The notes under the pieces: model-generated
The model's input: only the letters and a program-made list of their open reading frames with translations
Databases searched by the model: none
Told to the model about the DNA's origin: nothing
From: Pholis gunnellus
Lineage: Eukaryota > Chordata > Actinopteri > Perciformes > Pholidae
Length of the DNA stretch: 64,000 bases
Direction of reading: 5' to 3'
Assembly: GCA_910591455.2 (NCBI GenBank)
Contig: OU342821.1
Location: 7,254,280-7,318,279 of the forward strand
Part shown: one piece after another, positions 61,928 through 64,000 of the stretch
How positions within the stretch are numbered: the stretch's first letter is position 1
How the letters are laid out: each line of letters opens with the position of its first letter
Program-made: the position numbers and the translations under genes

Positions 61928-62215
61928 ACTGTAGCTACAACTCAGTCATAAACAGCTAGCACCCCCCCCCCCCCCTCACCCATCAAGCTGTGAAAATTCT
62001 ACTGACTTTACTGACACACTTTATACTCTGTTTGCACTGTGTTAACACAGTGTTTGCACAAACTTTATTTTATTATTACTTTAGTAACGTTTTATTCCTT
62101 TTGTGTATTTTTATCTTGTATATTGTTTATCGTTGTTGTTACTCGCTGCTGCTGGCTGGCTGAGGGCTACCAAACTAAATGTCATTGTAGCACTACAATG
62201 ACAATAAAAACCTCT
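60808..62215 (+). mobile_element. L2-type LINE with internal deletions
   Basis: Order of remnants: endonuclease part (GKSKGGGVNNDWCTS, then CSTDIEYLALKCRPFHMPRE, VYRPPHANA and GGFNHTDLKTIMP); reverse-transcriptase N-terminal part (LNDYRPIALTPIVMKCFERL, then QFAYRGNRSTEDAVSIALH); C-terminal part (EIIVDFRRTRK, FLGIHITKDLTW, VKKAQQRLFFMR); and, after a stop at 61621, the end region (HPGHSLFVPLPSGRGYRTIQ, about 61800-61870). The 3' end is CACTACAATGACAATAAAAA near 62200, as in fish L2 elements. The palm region with the catalytic Asp pair is missing, as is the endonuclease-RT linker. Confidence 0.85.
61886..61975. repeat. (CA)n and poly-C tract within the LINE 3' region
   Basis: (CA)n at 61886-61926 and a C run at 61962-61975. 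Confidence 0.9.
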
Positions 62216-62219
62216 AAAC

Positions 62220-62448
62220 ATTTGCTACTTGGCAGTAAACACAAAGCACAGCTGAGACTTCTGTCAATAGTTTTGAAGGTATTTAGTCATAAACCAAGTT
62301 ATATTTTGGGACTCTTGAGTAATACCATTTTGTGAATATATAAAAAAAAGTTATAGAAATGTGTACCAATTGCATTTGGAAACCTGAACCATACAGGAAG
62401 CATTTCTGAAGTGCAATATATTTTATCTCTAGTCTGATAACTTCAAAA

Positions 62449-62485
<37 letters not shown>

Positions 62486-64000
62486 CGTGTGTGTCTACCA
62501 ACAGAACGGAAACGTCTGCTGTTTCATTTACTTGGAAAATACGGTTGCAGGTTTCACTTTCTGCCTAAATGAGAGTGAAGCTTCACTCTTTCTGGTTTCT
62601 TATCATTTTTTACATGCTTTAGGGTCTGAAAACATGTCATGACCCGTTTGATAAGTTTCAAACTGAAAGAAGTATATAAGAGGGGGAGATTTTGGAGATG
62701 CAGTGAGAACAGCTGCATGAATACTGGTGGCTGTGAAGCGTTAACTTCTTCTAGCAAGCAAGCCACTGTTTATATTAAGTATCGCTACTCGTGCAAAAAG
62801 TGTTATATTTAGATTCGGAAATCTGCATTTTAAACACAAGGGTCCTCCTTCCATTTTGATGTTAGCAATGTGAGGTGTTTCTGTTAATTTGTCAACCCCC
62901 TGAAGTTGTGGTTGCTGTAGGTAGCACATGAGTTTTATCACCAATGTCACTAATCAACAGGTTTTTGTAACATACAAGATAAAACACAGAGGAGACAGCT
63001 GAGAGGAATATAAAGGCTGAGAAAGTGTGTGTGCATGTGTGCACCGGCGCACCTATCCAACAGTGGGCTTAGGCGTCGTTACACAGCCACTAACTGTGCA
63101 CCGAGGAACAAACAGGGGACATTTTTTAGGTCCCCTGATGGTCATGCCTTATATCAAGCTGAAATCATGTCCAAAGCCCTCTGGTAGATTTTTTTTAATT
63201 TTAGCCAAGTGGGGACTTGCATGTGTGTGAGTGTTTAAGTCCATGCGCAGCACTTATCCTACAGGCTGGGGCAGGGATTTTAACGACCCCATTCACACAC
63301 GTCGTTTAAACACTCCTGCATTGTGTGAATGGCTTGCAGCCCCAAGCCTGTCTTTCAGACTGTGGAGGGGCTAACAGGCCACTTAGTGAAGACATCAGTC
63401 TCTTGAAACATGTTTGTTTTAGAAAAATGGTAACAAAATAATCAACTTTAGTGGATACCTTAAGTTTTATTTTTGGCACTGTATTAATTTAAATGGCTAC
63501 CAAGAAGGCAGGAGAGCAACGTGTATTTTAGAATCTAAAAGAATGGAAGAAAATACAAAAACAACCAGGGTTAAATTAAGAATATAATACTTAAGTACCT
63601 AAATACTTAATAAGATTCTTTCTTTTCAGTTTTAGTTCACTAAAAACTGATTTGTCATCAGCCTTTCCAAAATACTTGCCTGACCGGTTTGCACAAGCAC
63701 TGGATGTAAATCAACTTTTCAATATACTAGTGTGCTCAGTCTACACTTGGATTCACTTTACAGTAAAAAGGTCCACACTTGTACTGTAAGGAATGACAGA
63801 GGTCCACCGTTGGTTGGTAAATAATGACACAAGTTCCCTCTTGGATAGCATGGAGTGACATTAAAACTCCACGTATGAAAAGAAATAAGCTAAATTAATA
63901 GTACTTGTGAAACAAATTATCTAAACTAAATAATTCTATATTATTCTTTAAACATGTTGTGTTTTTGAAAAATATACATAAAGGCACAGCTGTAGTGGAT
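62220..64000. other. Intergenic stretch to window end
   Basis: A (CA)n tract lies at 62454-62480. No gene was recognised. Confidence 0.45.
62454..62480. repeat. (CA)n microsatellite
   Basis: About 27 bp of CA. Confidence 0.9.

Overview
This window looks like teleost fish nuclear DNA. It is AT-rich and intron-rich, carries many CA/GT and TA microsatellites, and contains L2/CR1-type LINE remnants and several short interspersed repeats that I recognise as common in ray-finned fish. Every intact coding exon found follows vertebrate GT-AG splicing. Protein-coding content is low, and most of the 64 kb is intergenic or intronic.

Two loci are well supported. The first (about 10.3-13.6 kb, minus strand) is an intronless gene for a 540-residue repetitive coiled-coil protein. 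Its promoter side holds a tandemly duplicated block with a perfect cAMP-response element in each copy. Its 3' end has been amplified into a 77-bp tandem array that repeats the C-terminal codons and stop. That array abuts a nested palindromic (foldback) element.

The second locus (41.6-58.2 kb, plus strand) is a mucin-type membrane glycoprotein locus. Exon 1 completes a signal peptide together with exon 2, exon 2 encodes a Ser/Thr/Pro-rich ectodomain, exon 3 encodes the membrane span, and exon 4 encodes a short tail ending in an NPxYD motif, followed by a 3' UTR with AATAAA signals. The exon plan and tail resemble PARM1 (prostate androgen-regulated mucin-like protein 1). Upstream lies a second set: a paralogous promoter and exon 1, then three tandem copies of a mucin exon, all open, with no membrane or tail exon of its own. 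All cassettes are bounded by phase-1 junctions, so they could be joined to each other or to the single downstream membrane/tail module. Each of the three tandem exons also has two acceptors 27 nt apart, and only the upstream one can follow exon 1 without creating a stop. This combination is the most interesting thing in the window.

Other content: a broken L2-type LINE at 60.8-62.2 kb that lacks the RT catalytic core, a LINE 3' end at 3.1-3.7 kb, smaller LINE pieces near 31.0 and 39.9 kb, a tRNA-Leu-like relic at 7.6 kb, an exon-like sequence at 8.0 kb with an intron-lacking copy at 8.7 kb, a housekeeping-promoter-like ETS/YY1 region at 16.6-16.8 kb, and a 780-bp inverted-repeat-bounded segment at 24.4-25.2 kb. 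The stretches 0.3-3.1, 13.7-16.5, 17-24, 25-34, 34-41 and 62-64 kb show no gene that I can defend.
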